From NCBI RefSeq assembly GCF_020782235.1, contig NZ_JAJGNO010000006.1:1-64000 (forward strand): a DNA stretch of 64,000 nucleotides. The letters run 5' to 3'. Position numbers and translations under genes: made by a program. The notes below the pieces were generated by a model. That model was given only the letters and a program-made list of their open reading frames with translations, did no database searches and had not been told where the DNA came from. The stretch comes from Sphingobium naphthae (GTDB lineage Bacteria; Pseudomonadota; Alphaproteobacteria; Sphingomonadales; Sphingomonadaceae). Below, one piece after another: positions 45,655 through 55,355 of the stretch. Numbering within the stretch: position 1 is the stretch's first letter; the number at the start of each line of letters is the position of its first letter.

Positions 45655-47049
45655 GTGACCAAAAGCCGCATCGATGCGGGCACCGCCATCAGCATCACCG
45701 ACCTGTTCACCATAGGGATCGGTCCCTCCAGTTCCCACACCGTTGGGCCCATGCGCGCGGCCTTGCAGTTCATGGAGTCGCTGCCCGCCGCGCCTGAACG
45801 CGTGCAGTGCGAATTGTTCGGCTCGCTGGCGCTCACGGGGCGCGGGCACGCGACCGACACCGCCGTGCTGCTCGGCCTGTCGGGCTATCGCCCCGAAGCG
45901 ATCGATCCCGACGCCATTCCGGACATCCTGTCCGCCATCCGCACGGATGGCCGCATCCATGCCGGCAGCGCGCAAGCCCAGTGGATTTCCTTCGATGAGC
46001 AGCGCGATCTGCTGTTCCGCATGGGGGAGTTTCTGGAGGCGCACAGCAATGGCATGCGCTTCACGGCCTGGCTGACCGATCGCGAGGAGCCAGTCGTCCG
46101 GGATTATTATTCCATCGGCGGGGGCGCGGTGTTGCCGGGCATGGTGCCGGTGAGCGACGATATGCCGCTGGGCCATAATGTCGTTCAGCCTTATCCCTTT
46201 TCATCGGGCGCGGAGCTGCTGGCGCAGGGGGAAGCGCACGGCTTCTCCATCGCCACTCTGGTGCTGCGCAATGAAGGCGCGTGGCGGGCGCAGGACGAAA
46301 CGGAAGCCTTTCTCGATCAGGTGATCGACGCCATGTCGGCCTCCATCGACCGGGGCCTCGCGCAGGAAGGTCTGTTGCCCGGCGGTCTCAAGGTCCGCCG
46401 CCGCGCGCGCGCCATTCACCAGCGGCTGCGGCTTCAGCAGGATGCGCTGGGGCCGGCGCAAATCTTCGAATGGGTCAGCCTGTTCGCGCTGGCGGTGAAT
46501 GAGGAGAACGCGGCCGGCGGCCGGGTGGTGACCGCGCCCACCAATGGCGCAGCGGGCGTCATCCCCGCCGTGCTGCATTATTATCGCCGGTTCGTGCCGG
46601 GTGCGGATCGGGACGGGGAGCGCCGCTTCCTCCTCACGGCGGCGGCGATCGGCTTCCTCTACAAGAAGCGCGCGTCCATCTCCGCTGCCGAGATGGGCTG
46701 CCAGGGCGAAGTGGGCGTCGCTTGCTCCATGGCGGCCGCCGGTCTGGCGGCCGTGCTGGGCGGCACCAACAGCCAGGTGGAAAATGCGGCAGAAATCGGC
46801 ATGGAGCATAATCTGGGCCTCACCTGCGATCCCATTGGCGGTCTGGTCCAGATTCCTTGCATCGAGCGCAACACGATGGGCGCGGTCAAGGCGATCAATG
46901 CCGCCTATCTGGCGCTGCAAGGCGATGGCCGGCATATTGTCAGCCTGGATGCCGTCATCGAAACCATGCGCCAGACCGGCGAGGATATGGCGAGCCGCTA
47001 CAAGGAAACGTCGCTCGGGGGCCTCGCCGTTAACGTGGTTGAATGCTGA
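45655..47049 (+). CDS. sdaA: L-serine ammonia-lyase (single chain, iron-sulfur)
   Basis: A 464-aa enzyme that converts L-serine to pyruvate and ammonia. The N-terminal beta domain has [25 protein letters not shown]. The C-terminal alpha domain carries 4Fe-4S cysteines in [17 protein letters not shown] and [20 protein letters not shown], with NAAYLAL-GDGRH near the end. The start is GTG 45655, only 2 bp after the tamB stop, so it may be read from the tam transcript. Confidence 0.95.
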   Translation: MTKSRIDAGTAISITDLFTIGIGPSSSHTVGPMRAALQFMESLPAAPERVQCELFGSLALTGRGHATDTAVLLGLSGYRPEAIDPDAIPDILSAIRTDGRIHAGSAQAQWISFDEQRDLLFRMGEFLEAHSNGMRFTAWLTDREEPVVRDYYSIGGGAVLPGMVPVSDDMPLGHNVVQPYPFSSGAELLAQGEAHGFSIATLVLRNEGAWRAQDETEAFLDQVIDAMSASIDRGLAQEGLLPGGLKVRRRARAIHQRLRLQQDALGPAQIFEWVSLFALAVNEENAAGGRVVTAPTNGAAGVIPAVLHYYRRFVPGADRDGERRFLLTAAAIGFLYKKRASISAAEMGCQGEVGVACSMAAAGLAAVLGGTNSQVENAAEIGMEHNLGLTCDPIGGLVQIPCIERNTMGAVKAINAAYLALQGDGRHIVSLDAVIETMRQTGEDMASRYKETSLGGLAVNVVEC

Positions 47050-47224
47050 CAGCTTGTTCATCTTGTCGCTGCAAACGCACATTGTTGGGTTGAGCCGAGC
47101 CTGATTTGTGGCATTAGCGCAACAGATTCAGTCGTTTATCTCCCGTTCATGAAACCAAAGCCTGTGCTCCGGCTTCAGCGTCTCGTCCCCGATGGGGAAT
47201 AGAATGACGAATGGAGTATCTGTT

Positions 47225-47878
47225 ATGCGCAAGTTGATGGTCGCAACTCTTCTGGCCGGCGCGAGCGTCGCCACCCCTGCTCTGGCGCAGGATGTCGGCC
47301 CCACCTTCACCGGTCCCCGCGTCGAAGCGATCCTGGGCTATGACCATGTTGGCGCCGGCAGCGACGTGGACAATGATGATGGCCGCGACGACCAGTCCAT
47401 CGACGGTCTGCTCTACGGTATTGGCGCTGGCTACGACGTCAATGTCGGCAGCGCGGTCGTGGGCATCGAGGGCGAGTGGACGGACTCCACCGCCAAGAGC
47501 GACCGCTATGACCTGACCGACCAGTTCGGCTTCGGTCGCGTCAGCCAGGGCCGTGACCTCTATATCGGCGCCCGCGCCGGTATCCTCGCGAACCCGGCCA
47601 CGCTGGTCTATGTGAAGGGCGGTTACACCAACAGCAAACTGAACGTCCTTGCCGGCAACACCAATGAAACGACCGATACCTCGTTCAAGCTGGACGGCTG
47701 GCGCATCGGCGCTGGCGTCGAGCGCGCGATCAACAACAACACCTTCGCCAAGCTGGAATATCGCTATTCCAACTACACCGACGGCCATATCGACTATATG
47801 GACGGCGACACCAGCAGCGAATTCGACATCGACACCGACCGTCACCAGGTCGTGGCGAGCGTCGGCTGGCGTTTCTGA
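47225..47878 (+). CDS. Outer-membrane beta-barrel protein (Omp25/OmpA-barrel type)
   Basis: A 217-aa protein. The signal peptide MRKLMVATLLAGASVATPALAQ is cleaved near residue 22. Alternating beta strands follow (GPRVEAILGYDHV, YGIGAGYDVNVGSAVVGIEGEW, DLYIGARAGI, TLVYVKGGYTNS, GWRIGAGVERAINNNTFAKLEYRYS), ending in VVASVGWRF with a C-terminal Phe. This is the 8-stranded barrel pattern of alphaproteobacterial Omp25/31-like proteins. ATG 47225 starts the signal peptide. A strong hairpin follows. Confidence 0.88.
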   Translation: MRKLMVATLLAGASVATPALAQDVGPTFTGPRVEAILGYDHVGAGSDVDNDDGRDDQSIDGLLYGIGAGYDVNVGSAVVGIEGEWTDSTAKSDRYDLTDQFGFGRVSQGRDLYIGARAGILANPATLVYVKGGYTNSKLNVLAGNTNETTDTSFKLDGWRIGAGVERAINNNTFAKLEYRYSNYTDGHIDYMDGDTSSEFDIDTDRHQVVASVGWRF

Positions 47879-47889
47879 CCCGATGAGGC

Positions 47890-47917
47890 GGGGGGCCGAT
47901 CTGCTGATCGGCCCCCC
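47890..47917 (+). terminator. Strong hairpin after the outer-membrane protein gene
   Basis: A 12-bp perfect stem (GGGGGGCCGATC/GATCGGCCCCCC) with loop TGCT lies 12 bp after the stop. The downstream tract CCTTGCC is T-poor, so it may act more as an mRNA 3' stabiliser than a full terminator. Confidence 0.7.
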
Positions 47918-47990
47918 CTTGCCATGCCCGGGTTCAACGCCTCGAATCATGTGTGCGGTGCTTAACCCGGCGGGCGCGCCGATGGCCCGA

Positions 47991-48155
47991 TCAGCGATCT
48001 AATTGCTGCACTGCAACAAGAAGACGGTTATAGATCGTAACCACCTGATCTTCGATAGGTTTGCTGGGATCCGGTTTCTTGACGCCGGACCGTATGGCCC
48101 AGGCTTGCGTCAACTGTGCAGCCACTTGCGCTGCAACTTCTCTGCTCATCGCCAT
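47991..48155 (-). CDS. Hypothetical small protein
   Basis: A 54-aa protein from ATG 48155, with GGGGAC upstream (ATG 48149 is an alternative). It has two short helices (SREVAAQVAAQLTQAWAIRSG and EDQVVTIYNRLLVAVQQL) joined by a Lys/Pro linker, KKPDPSKP. No domain was recognised. It is convergent with the outer-membrane protein gene and looks coding from amino-acid character only. Confidence 0.5.
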   Translation of the reverse strand: MAMSREVAAQVAAQLTQAWAIRSGVKKPDPSKPIEDQVVTIYNRLLVAVQQLDR

Positions 48156-48409
48156 GTTCGTCCCCGACCACGTTACGGTTGCGACACAGAATGGCATTTT
48201 GCCCCCTGATGTCAATGAATGTCGCTGCAGTGCAGCACGGATTTGCCTCCACTTGTCTCCAAATCGGACATTCGCTTTCCGTTGATGCAGGTTAGAATGC
48301 TGTTCACGGTGTGAGAGGGGTGCAAACGCGCGTCTGAGTGAGGGAAAACTCGAACCCTGTCGCACTTCCCCCCTATATGTTTGCCTGCGGGAATGTTATT
48401 TACATCACT

Positions 48410-48832
48410 GTGAGTAACGCGATTCCCCACAGCTATCCCGTCGGCATCGATCCGGACGACATCGACTTCATGGGTCATGTCAACAATGCCAGCTATCTCA
48501 AATGGGTGCAGAACGCCGTGCTCGATCACTGGCGCGCGCTCGCGCCGGCGGAGGCGGTTGCGGAGCATCTGTGGGTCGCGCTCAAGCATGAGATCACCTA
48601 CCGCAAGCCGACCTTCCTGGACGATGAGGTGATCGCGACCGTCCTGCTGGAAAAGGTGCAGGGTGCTCGCGCTTTCTACGAAACGGTGATCCGCCGGGGC
48701 GAAGAGGTGCTGGCGGAGGTCAAGTCCAGCTGGTGTTGCGTGGACGCGTCGACCCTCCGGCCGGTTCGCCTCGCACGCGACGTTATCCAGCATTTCTTCG
48801 CCACCGACGAGGATGGCGCCGGCACGCGCTGA
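48410..48832 (+). CDS. Acyl-CoA thioesterase (hotdog fold)
   Basis: About 140 aa from GTG 48410 (ATG 48377 would add 11 residues; neither has a good ribosome site). IDPDDIDFMGHVNNASYLKWVQNAVLDHW carries the 4HBT-type active-site Asp and the HVNNASY motif. The remainder follows the hotdog beta-sheet pattern (HEITYRKPTFLDDEVIATVLLEK, ARAFYETVIRRGEEVLAEVKSSWCCVD). It hydrolyses an acyl-CoA of unknown chain. The SRP RNA gene follows 75 bp downstream. Confidence 0.85.
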   Translation: MSNAIPHSYPVGIDPDDIDFMGHVNNASYLKWVQNAVLDHWRALAPAEAVAEHLWVALKHEITYRKPTFLDDEVIATVLLEKVQGARAFYETVIRRGEEVLAEVKSSWCCVDASTLRPVRLARDVIQHFFATDEDGAGTR

Positions 48833-48907
48833 TGCCGGGGGCGGGCCCGCGCCGCCCACCGCGCTTGCCTCTTGCCAGATCGGCTTCGACCCGCCATATG
48901 CCCGCTT

Positions 48908-48996
48908 GGGAGTCGGGCGGACGAGGCCGTCGCGAACCTGGTCAGGTCCTGACGGAAGCAGCCACAGTGATTCCGCCGCGGGTCGTCCCGGCTCCC
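48908..48996 (+). ncRNA. ffs: Bacterial small signal recognition particle RNA (4.5S)
   Basis: The conserved apical domain GAACCTGGTCAGGTCC-TGAC-GGAAGCAGCCACAG (48934-48967) is diagnostic for the SRP RNA site that binds Ffh. The outer stem pairs GGGAGTCGGG near 48908 with CCGGCTCCC ending at 48996. The apical tetraloop is TGAC (URRC type) rather than GGAA. Position just before dnaX is a common arrangement. The ends are estimated from base pairing. Confidence 0.9.
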
Positions 48997-49049
48997 ACCC
49001 TCCACCATCCGGCTTCGACAATCCCTGCCCGAACGGGTAGGACATCCCC

Positions 49050-50666
49050 ATGTCCGATTCACCCCAGCCCTATCGCGTCCTGGCGCGCAAATATCGACCG
49101 CGCAGCTTCAGCGAACTCATCGGGCAGGATGCTATGGTCCAGACGCTGGGCAATGCGATCCGGCGCGGGCGACTGGCGCATGCCTTTCTGATGACCGGGG
49201 TGCGCGGCGTCGGCAAGACGTCGACCGCGCGCCTGATCGCGAAGGCCCTGAACTGCGTCGGCCCGGACGGGCAGGGCGGCCCGACCATCGACCCCTGCGG
49301 CATCTGCGAACCCTGCCGGGCAATTGCCGAAGGCCGCCATATCGACGTGGTGGAAATGGACGCCGCCAGCCATACCGGCGTGGACGACGTGCGCGAAATC
49401 ATTGAGGCCGTGCGCTATGCCGCCGTGTCGGCGCGCTACAAGATCTACATCATCGACGAAGTCCATATGCTCTCCAAGAACGCCTTCAACGCCTTGTTGA
49501 AGACGCTGGAAGAGCCGCCGGCGCATGTGAAGTTCCTGTTCGCCACGACCGAGGTGAACAAGGTGCCGGTGACGGTCCTGTCGCGATGCCAGCGTTTCGA
49601 TCTGCGCCGCATCCCGGCGGATCTGCTCGCGACTCATTTCGCCCATGTGGTCGAGGCGGAAAGCGTCGCGGCCGAACCCGATGCGCTGGCGCTGATCGCC
49701 CAGGCGGCCGAAGGGTCGGCGCGCGACGGGCTCTCGATCCTCGATCAGGCGATCGCGCACGCCGAAATGGGCGAGGGCGCGCCGCTGGTCACGGCCGCAC
49801 AAGTGCGCGAGATGCTGGGGCTGTCGGACCGCGGGGCGGTGCGCCGGCTGCTGGCGCTGCTGCTGGAGGGCGAGACGGCCACCTTGCTGGGCGCCGTGCG
49901 CGATCTTTACGCACTAGGCATCGAGCCGCTTGCGCTCATGCGCGGGTTGATGGAACTGGTTCATGCCGTGACCCTGCTGAAGGCCGGGCGCGACATCGCC
50001 AGCCCCGGCCAGTCCGCCGAGGAACGCGAAGCGCTGGCCGACTGGGCCGCGCAGCTCGGCTTCGCGGCCCTGCATCGCCTGTGGCAATTGCTGCTCAAGG
50101 GGCATGACGAGGTGGCGAGCGCGGTGTTGCCGATCGAAAGCTGCGAGATGGCGCTGCTGCGCGTCATGCATGCCGCCACCATGCCCGATCCCGGCGAAAT
50201 CGCCAGGATGCTGCGCGAAGGCGGTCCTGCTGCGGGGGGTGCGGCCGCTGCTCCATCGGGAGGAGCGCCTGCTTCTTCTTCACCCGCCGGTCGATTGCCG
50301 AGCAGCTTTGCCGACTTGATCGAGGCCATGTGGCAGCGAGGCAAGGGGCAGCTGGCGCAGGAACTGCATGATTGCGTGGGCTTGGTGCGCTATGCGCCGC
50401 CCCAACTGGACTACCGGCCGACACCGCAATTGCCGTCTGACTTTTCCGCCCGGCTCCTGCCGGCCCTGCGCGAACTGACCGGCATTGCCTGGCAGGTGGC
50501 GCAAGCCGACGGACCGGCCGAACCGACGCTGCTGGAACAGGAGCAGCGCCGGGCGGCAGACGCGCGCGCCCGTATTTTGGAAACCCCGGTGGTCAAGGCG
50601 GCGATGGCCGCCTTCCCCGATGCCGAGCTGGACGACAAGCTCGAACGATGGAGTGCAGAAGCATGA
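49050..50666 (+). CDS. dnaX: DNA polymerase III subunits gamma/tau
   Basis: A 538-aa clamp-loader ATPase. YRVLARKYRPRSFSELIGQDAMVQTL begins the domain. Walker A is GVRGVGKTST, the zinc cysteines lie in CVGPDG to CGICEPC, the Walker B/DEVH region is IIDEVHMLSKNAFNALLKTLEEPP, and the sensor region is VLSRCQRFDLRR. The C-terminal third (tau-like, polymerase-binding) is Ala/Pro-rich. The stop overlaps the ybaB start (ATGA). Confidence 0.96.
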   Translation: MSDSPQPYRVLARKYRPRSFSELIGQDAMVQTLGNAIRRGRLAHAFLMTGVRGVGKTSTARLIAKALNCVGPDGQGGPTIDPCGICEPCRAIAEGRHIDVVEMDAASHTGVDDVREIIEAVRYAAVSARYKIYIIDEVHMLSKNAFNALLKTLEEPPAHVKFLFATTEVNKVPVTVLSRCQRFDLRRIPADLLATHFAHVVEAESVAAEPDALALIAQAAEGSARDGLSILDQAIAHAEMGEGAPLVTAAQVREMLGLSDRGAVRRLLALLLEGETATLLGAVRDLYALGIEPLALMRGLMELVHAVTLLKAGRDIASPGQSAEEREALADWAAQLGFAALHRLWQLLLKGHDEVASAVLPIESCEMALLRVMHAATMPDPGEIARMLREGGPAAGGAAAAPSGGAPASSSPAGRLPSSFADLIEAMWQRGKGQLAQELHDCVGLVRYAPPQLDYRPTPQLPSDFSARLLPALRELTGIAWQVAQADGPAEPTLLEQEQRRAADARARILETPVVKAAMAAFPDAELDDKLERWSAEA

Positions 50667-50986
50667 AGGACTTGAACGAAATTCTGGGCATGGCGAGCCG
50701 CGTCCAGGAGGAATTGCAGCGGGCGCAGGACAATCTGGACAAGCTGGAAGTCGAAGGCGCGGCCGGCGGCGGGCTGGTCAAGGTGCGGGCGTCGGCCAAG
50801 GGGCGGATCGTCGGCGTGTCGATCGACGACAGCCTGCTCGCCCCGTCCGAAAAGCAGATGCTGGAAGATCTGATCACCGCCGCCTTCAACGACGCGCGCA
50901 AGAAGGCGGATGAGGTCAGCAATACCGAAATGGGCAAGATGACGGCGGGTCTGCCGCTCCCCCCAGGCTTCAAGCTGCCCTTCTGA
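50663..50986 (+). CDS. YbaB/EbfC nucleoid-associated protein
   Basis: A 107-aa dimeric DNA-binding protein. LNEILGMASRVQEELQRAQDNLDKLEVEGAAGGGLVKVRASAKGRIVGVSID and AFNDARKKADEVSNTEMGKMTAGLPLPPGFKLPF are typical. ATG 50663 shares bases with the dnaX stop, the conserved dnaX-ybaB coupling; recR, the usual third gene, is not next here. Confidence 0.95.
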   Translation: MKDLNEILGMASRVQEELQRAQDNLDKLEVEGAAGGGLVKVRASAKGRIVGVSIDDSLLAPSEKQMLEDLITAAFNDARKKADEVSNTEMGKMTAGLPLPPGFKLPF

Positions 50987-51047
50987 TCGGGCAGAGCGGC
51001 AAGGCGATCACCCCCGGTTCATTGTTGCCTTGTTATGACAGTGTAGA

Positions 51048-51076
51048 TTGATTGACGCCCCGGGCATCCCCATAAA
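51048..51076 (+). promoter_or_regulatory. Possible lon promoter
   Basis: TTGATT (51048-51053), a 17-bp spacer and CATAAA (51071-51076) lie 48 bp before the lon start. The overlapping CCCCATAA resembles a heat-shock -10 element, and lon is a heat-shock gene in many bacteria. The match is modest, so this is tentative. Confidence 0.35.
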
Positions 51077-51123
51077 GGCGATGGACCGCTTGGAAGGGCC
51101 GCAGCTACGGCCCCGGAGACTGA

Positions 51124-53520
51124 ATGACTACGCATTATCCTCTTCTGCCGCTGCGTGACATCGTCGTTTTCCCGCAGATGATCGTTCCGCTCTTTGTTGG
51201 ACGCGACAAGAGCGTCGCCGCGCTGGAAGCCGCGATGGAAGGCGACAAGGAAATTTTCCTCGTGTCCCAACTCGACCCGGCGGAGGATGATCCGGGTCGC
51301 GACTCGCTGTACGATACCGGCGTCGTCGCTGTGGTTCTGCAATTGCTGAAGCTGCCCGACGGCACCGTGCGCGTGTTGGTGGAGGGCAAGCATCGTGCGC
51401 AGCTCAAGGCGATGGAGGCTCAGGAAAATTATCTGGTCGCCGAGATTGCGCCGGTCGAGGAACTCGCGGCCGAAGGGCCCGAGGCTGCCGCGCTGATGCG
51501 CTCGGTCGCCGAGCAATTCGAGAACTACGCCAAGCTCAACAAGAAGCTGCCGGCCGAAACGCCGGTGCAATTGCGCGAGATCGAGGATGCGGGCCGGCTG
51601 GCCGACGCGGTCGCCGCCAACATCAACGTCAAGGTGTCCGACAAGCAGTCGCTGCTGGTCGAAGCCGATCCGGTCAAGCGGCTGGAAATGGTCTTCGCCT
51701 TCATGGAGGGCGAGCTTGGCGTGCTGCAGGTGGAGAAGAAGATTCGCGGCCGCGTGAAGCGGCAGATGGAGAAGACCCAGCGCGAATATTATCTCAACGA
51801 GCAGTTGAAGGCGATCCAGCGCGAACTGGGCAATGGCGAAGGCGAGGAAGGCGACGAACTCGCCGAATTGACCGAAAAGATCGCCAAAACCAAGCTCAGC
51901 AAGGAAGCGCGGTCAAAGGCCACGGCGGAGCTCAAGAAGCTCAAGGCGATGCAGCCCATGTCGGCCGAGGCCACGGTCGTGCGCAACTATCTCGACGTGC
52001 TGCTGGGCCTGCCCTGGGGCAAGAAGGGCAAGGTCAAGAACGACCTCAAGAAGGCACAGGACATCCTCGACGAGGATCATTTCGCGCTGGAAAAGGTCAA
52101 GGACCGGATCATCGAATATCTGGCGGTGCAGGCGCGCACCAACAAGCTGAAGGGGCCGATCCTGTGCCTCGTCGGCCCGCCGGGCGTGGGCAAGACCTCG
52201 CTCGGTCGCTCGATCGCCAAGGCGACGGGGCGCGAATTCGTGCGCCAGTCGCTGGGCGGCGTGCGCGACGAAGCGGAAATTCGCGGCCATCGCCGCACCT
52301 ATATCGGCTCGCTGCCGGGCAAGATCGTGTCGAACCTGAAAAAGGCCGGCACGATGAACCCGCTCTTCCTGCTCGATGAGATCGACAAGCTGGGCCAGGA
52401 CTTTCGGGGAGACCCGGCCTCGGCATTGCTGGAGGTGCTCGACCCCGAGCAGAACAGCAAGTTCCAGGACCATTATTTGGAAATCGACGTCGACCTGTCC
52501 GACGTGATGTTCGTGACCACGGCTAACTCGCTGAACCTGCCGCAGCCGCTGCTCGACCGCATGGAGATCATCCGGCTGGAAGGCTATACCGAGGATGAGA
52601 AGGTGGAGATCGCCGAGCGGCACTTGCTGCCCAAGCAGATCGACGCCCATGGCTTGAAGGATGGCGAGGTCGAAGTGACCGAAGCCGCGGTGCGCGACCT
52701 CATCCGCTATTATACGCGCGAAGCGGGTGTCCGCACGCTGGAGCGCGAAATGGCGCGGCTTGCGCGCAAGGCGCTGCGCAAGATTCTGGAAGGCGAATAT
52801 GACAAGATCGTCATCACGCCCGACAATCTCGCCGACTTCGCCGGCGTGCGGAAATTCCGCCATGGCGTGGGCGAAGAGGAAAATCAGATCGGCGCTGTCA
52901 CGGGTCTCGCCTGGACCGAAGTCGGTGGCGAGCTGCTGACCATCGAGGCGGTGACGGTCCCTGGCAAGGGGCAGATCAAGACCACCGGCAAGCTCGGCGA
53001 AGTGATGAACGAATCGGTGCAGGCCGCCTTCTCCTATGTGAAGGCGCGGTCGCCGGGCTATGGCATCAAGCCGAGCGTCTTCAACCGCAAGGACATCCAC
53101 ATCCACCTTCCCGAAGGCGCGGTGCCCAAGGACGGGCCTTCGGCGGGCATCGGCATGGTCACGACGATCGTGTCGACGCTGACCGGCATTCCGGTGCAGA
53201 AGGATGTCGCCATGACCGGCGAAGTGACGTTGCGCGGTCGCGTGCTGCCGATCGGCGGACTCAAGGAGAAGCTGCTCGCGGCGCTGCGCGGCGGCATCAA
53301 GACGGTGCTGATCCCGCAGGAAAATGAGAAAGACCTAGCGGAAATTCCGGCCAATATTCGTGAAGGGCTGGAGATCATCCCAGTCTCTCATGTCGACGAG
53401 GTTCTGGCGCGCGCGCTGGTGTCGACGCCGGAGGCGATCGCCTGGACGGAAGAGGACGACCTTGCCGCCCAGCCGTCCAACCTGGCGGGACGGGACAGCG
53501 ACCCCGCGCTTCGGCACTGA
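51124..53520 (+). CDS. lon: ATP-dependent protease Lon
   Basis: A 798-aa protease. The N-terminal substrate-binding LON domain starts [20 protein letters not shown]. The AAA domain has Walker [10 protein letters not shown] (351-359) and [11 protein letters not shown]. The proteolytic domain has [11 protein letters not shown] with the catalytic Ser673, and GGLKEK with Lys716 at the standard 43-residue spacing. Length is typical. It degrades damaged and regulatory proteins in the cytoplasm. It is followed by hup, the usual neighbour. Confidence 0.97.
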   Translation: MTTHYPLLPLRDIVVFPQMIVPLFVGRDKSVAALEAAMEGDKEIFLVSQLDPAEDDPGRDSLYDTGVVAVVLQLLKLPDGTVRVLVEGKHRAQLKAMEAQENYLVAEIAPVEELAAEGPEAAALMRSVAEQFENYAKLNKKLPAETPVQLREIEDAGRLADAVAANINVKVSDKQSLLVEADPVKRLEMVFAFMEGELGVLQVEKKIRGRVKRQMEKTQREYYLNEQLKAIQRELGNGEGEEGDELAELTEKIAKTKLSKEARSKATAELKKLKAMQPMSAEATVVRNYLDVLLGLPWGKKGKVKNDLKKAQDILDEDHFALEKVKDRIIEYLAVQARTNKLKGPILCLVGPPGVGKTSLGRSIAKATGREFVRQSLGGVRDEAEIRGHRRTYIGSLPGKIVSNLKKAGTMNPLFLLDEIDKLGQDFRGDPASALLEVLDPEQNSKFQDHYLEIDVDLSDVMFVTTANSLNLPQPLLDRMEIIRLEGYTEDEKVEIAERHLLPKQIDAHGLKDGEVEVTEAAVRDLIRYYTREAGVRTLEREMARLARKALRKILEGEYDKIVITPDNLADFAGVRKFRHGVGEEENQIGAVTGLAWTEVGGELLTIEAVTVPGKGQIKTTGKLGEVMNESVQAAFSYVKARSPGYGIKPSVFNRKDIHIHLPEGAVPKDGPSAGIGMVTTIVSTLTGIPVQKDVAMTGEVTLRGRVLPIGGLKEKLLAALRGGIKTVLIPQENEKDLAEIPANIREGLEIIPVSHVDEVLARALVSTPEAIAWTEEDDLAAQPSNLAGRDSDPALRH

Positions 53521-53624
53521 AAAGTCACTGAAGTGAAACAAACCGCAGAACTCCTCGATTTTGCTCCATAATGCGCGGCAGGGCGCAAATTTGGAGCAAA
53601 GCGGGGGTCTTCGTCGCTTTCCCT

Positions 53625-53653
53625 TTGACAGGCGCCGGAATCCGCGCCTTATT
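53625..53653 (+). promoter_or_regulatory. Putative promoter of hup
   Basis: TTGACA (53625-53630), a 17-bp spacer and CTTATT (53648-53653), about 57 bp before the HU start codon. The -35 hexamer is a perfect consensus match. Confidence 0.55.
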
Positions 53654-53709
53654 GCCCCGCCTACGCCGCGATTCCTAACTAACCAACAGCACAAGGGGGT
53701 TCCCAAGGC

Positions 53710-53982
53710 ATGAACAAGCAGGATCTGATCAGCACGGTTGCTGAAAGCAGCGGCCTCAGCAAGAATGACGCGACCAAGGCGGTTGAAGGCGTGTTTGACG
53801 CGATCACCGGCGCGCTGAAGAAGGGCGACGAAGTGCGCCTCGTGGGCTTCGGCACTTTCTCGGTTTCGCAGCGCAAGGCGTCGACTGGTCGCAACCCGCG
53901 CACCGGCGAAACCATGACCATCAAGGCTTCGGCGCAGCCGAAGTTCAAGGCCGGCAAGGGCCTGAAGGATTCGGTCAACTGA
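53710..53982 (+). CDS. hup: HU-type DNA-binding protein
   Basis: A 90-aa histone-like protein. MNKQDLISTVAESSGLSKNDATKAVEGVFDAITGALKKGDEVRLVGFGTFSVSQRKASTGRNPRTGETMTIKASAQPKFKAGKGLKDSVN is complete in order, with the GRNPRTG DNA-intercalating arm at about 61-67. It compacts and bends DNA as a dimer. It is preceded by a TTGACA-type promoter and followed by a terminator. Confidence 0.97.
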   Translation: MNKQDLISTVAESSGLSKNDATKAVEGVFDAITGALKKGDEVRLVGFGTFSVSQRKASTGRNPRTGETMTIKASAQPKFKAGKGLKDSVN

Positions 53983-54110
53983 GGGCGAGGGCGTCCGTTC
54001 GCGCGGACGCTCGCTCTGGCTGACTTTGCCGGCATCGCGGTCGGAAAAGCATTAGGAGAGTGAGACGCGCCCAGGGCTTGTGCCGGGGCGTGTCCAGGAA
54101 GCCGAAAGCG

Positions 54111-54145
54111 AAGGGGTGAAGGCGCACGCGCCTTCGCCCCTTTTT
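54111..54145 (+). terminator. Rho-independent terminator downstream of hup
   Basis: A 14-nt stem arm (AAGGGGTGAAGGCG) pairs with CGCCTTCGCCCCTT, with one T-G wobble, around loop CACG (54125-54128). It is followed by TTTTT (54141-54145). A weaker hairpin (53991-54010) lies closer to the hup stop. Confidence 0.85.
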
Positions 54146-54196
54146 CCTTGGGCTCCTGTCTCGACGCGCCGGGCCGCGGGCGTTAGGGATGTCGCC

Positions 54197-54757
54197 ATGA
54201 CGGTTTGGACTAGGATGGCGTGGGCCGCTCCTGCCCTGGTGCTGGCGGCGTGTGGTGGCGGCAATTTCCGGCCGGTCAGCGACCACCCCGTGCGCATCGG
54301 CCCTCCCTATAAGGTGCGCGGGGTCAGCTATGTCCCCGCCGCCGACCCCCATTATGACATGCTGGGCTATGCCAGCTGGTATGGATCGGAATCGGGCAAT
54401 CGCACCGCCAATGGCGAACGCTTTCGCGCCAAATGGATCACCGGCGCGCATGTCACCCTGCCGCTGCCCAGCTATGTCGAGGTGACGTCGCTCGACACCG
54501 GCCGCACCATTCTTGTCCGCGTGAATGATCGCGGGCCCTTCGCCGGACGCGGACGCATCATCGACCTGTCGCGCGGCGCTGCGGAGGAACTGGGCATCCG
54601 CGCGCGGGGCCATGCGCCGGTGCGGGTGCGCCTGGTCGATCCGCCGGAAAAGGATCGCGCACGGCTGCGCAAAGGGAAAGCCGCGCGGGAGCGGCCCCGC
54701 CTCTCGGAAACGGCGCTCGCCAATCTGCGCGCACAACTGGCGGCCGGGATGCCGTGA
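54197..54757 (+). CDS. rlpA: Septal ring lytic transglycosylase RlpA-like lipoprotein
   Basis: A 186-aa protein from ATG 54197. The lipobox is LVLAAC (Cys19). The double-psi beta-barrel has YASWYGSESGNRTANGERFRAKWITGAHVTLPLPSYVEVTSLDTGRTILVRVNDRGPFAGRGRIIDLSRGAAEELG (about 55-130), with the catalytic-type Asp in VNDRGPF. It has no SPOR domain, and the C-terminal 50 residues are basic. It would cut stem-peptide-free glycan at the septum. An in-frame upstream ATG overlaps the terminator and was rejected. Confidence 0.9.
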   Translation: MTVWTRMAWAAPALVLAACGGGNFRPVSDHPVRIGPPYKVRGVSYVPAADPHYDMLGYASWYGSESGNRTANGERFRAKWITGAHVTLPLPSYVEVTSLDTGRTILVRVNDRGPFAGRGRIIDLSRGAAEELGIRARGHAPVRVRLVDPPEKDRARLRKGKAARERPRLSETALANLRAQLAAGMP

Positions 54758-54843
54758 CGAAAACGCGTCCGCATGATTTGCCCGCTTGACGGGCAGGGAT
54801 CGGCCGCATATGTGCCCTGTCTCTCGGGGCCGTCGGCCCCTGT

Positions 54844-54921
54844 GGCGATCGTAGCTCAGTTGGTTAGAGCGCCGGTTTGTGGTACCGGAGGTCGCGGGTT
54901 CGGATCCCGTCGATCGCCCCA
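54844..54921 (+). tRNA. tRNA-His (GTG)
   Basis: A 78-nt cloverleaf with encoded CCA. The acceptor GGCGATCG/CGATCGCC has 8 bp including the extra G-1 that is specific to tRNA-His. The D-arm is TAGCTCAGTTGGTTAGAGC. The anticodon loop TTGTGGT gives anticodon GTG, and the T-arm is CGCGGGTTCGGATCCCG. Confidence 0.96.
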
Positions 54922-54983
54922 TTTGGCTCCTTTTTTGCGCAGATGGACTTCGCATCGGGGCTGCCGCCCTCTATAGCGCGGCC

Positions 54984-55355
54984 ATGACCGACGCACGCGA
55001 CACGGGCCTGACCCTCAACCCCAAATATGATCGTGACGGCCTCATCACTGCTGTCGTCACCGACGATGCGAGCGGCGAGGTGCTGATGGTCGCGCATATG
55101 AATGCGCAGGCATTGGCGCTGACCGTGGACACCGGTCTTGCCCATTTCTGGTCCCGCAGCCGCCAGGCACTCTGGAAGAAGGGCGAGACGTCGGGCCACA
55201 TGCTCCAGGTGCGCGACATCCGCATCGACTGCGATCAGGACGCCGTGTGGGTAAAGGCGGTCCCGGCTGGCCCCACTTGTCATACCGGCGCCCGCTCCTG
55301 CTTTTTCCGGCGCATCGGGCCGGACGGTCTCAGCAGCGTCGATGCGGCGGGCTAG
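54984..55355 (+). CDS. hisI: Phosphoribosyl-AMP cyclohydrolase
   Basis: A 123-aa enzyme of histidine synthesis that opens the adenine ring of [34 protein letters not shown], the metal-site DCDQDAV and CHTGARSCF, with zinc cysteines, are all present. There is no HisE fusion. It overlaps the next lipoprotein gene by 14 bp. tRNA-His lies 62 bp upstream. Confidence 0.95.
   Translation: MTDARDTGLTLNPKYDRDGLITAVVTDDASGEVLMVAHMNAQALALTVDTGLAHFWSRSRQALWKKGETSGHMLQVRDIRIDCDQDAVWVKAVPAGPTCHTGARSCFFRRIGPDGLSSVDAAG

Noticed and set aside
47050-47224. Possible riboswitch between sdaA and the outer-membrane gene
   Set aside because: No recognisable aptamer pattern or attenuator; only a plain intergenic gap.
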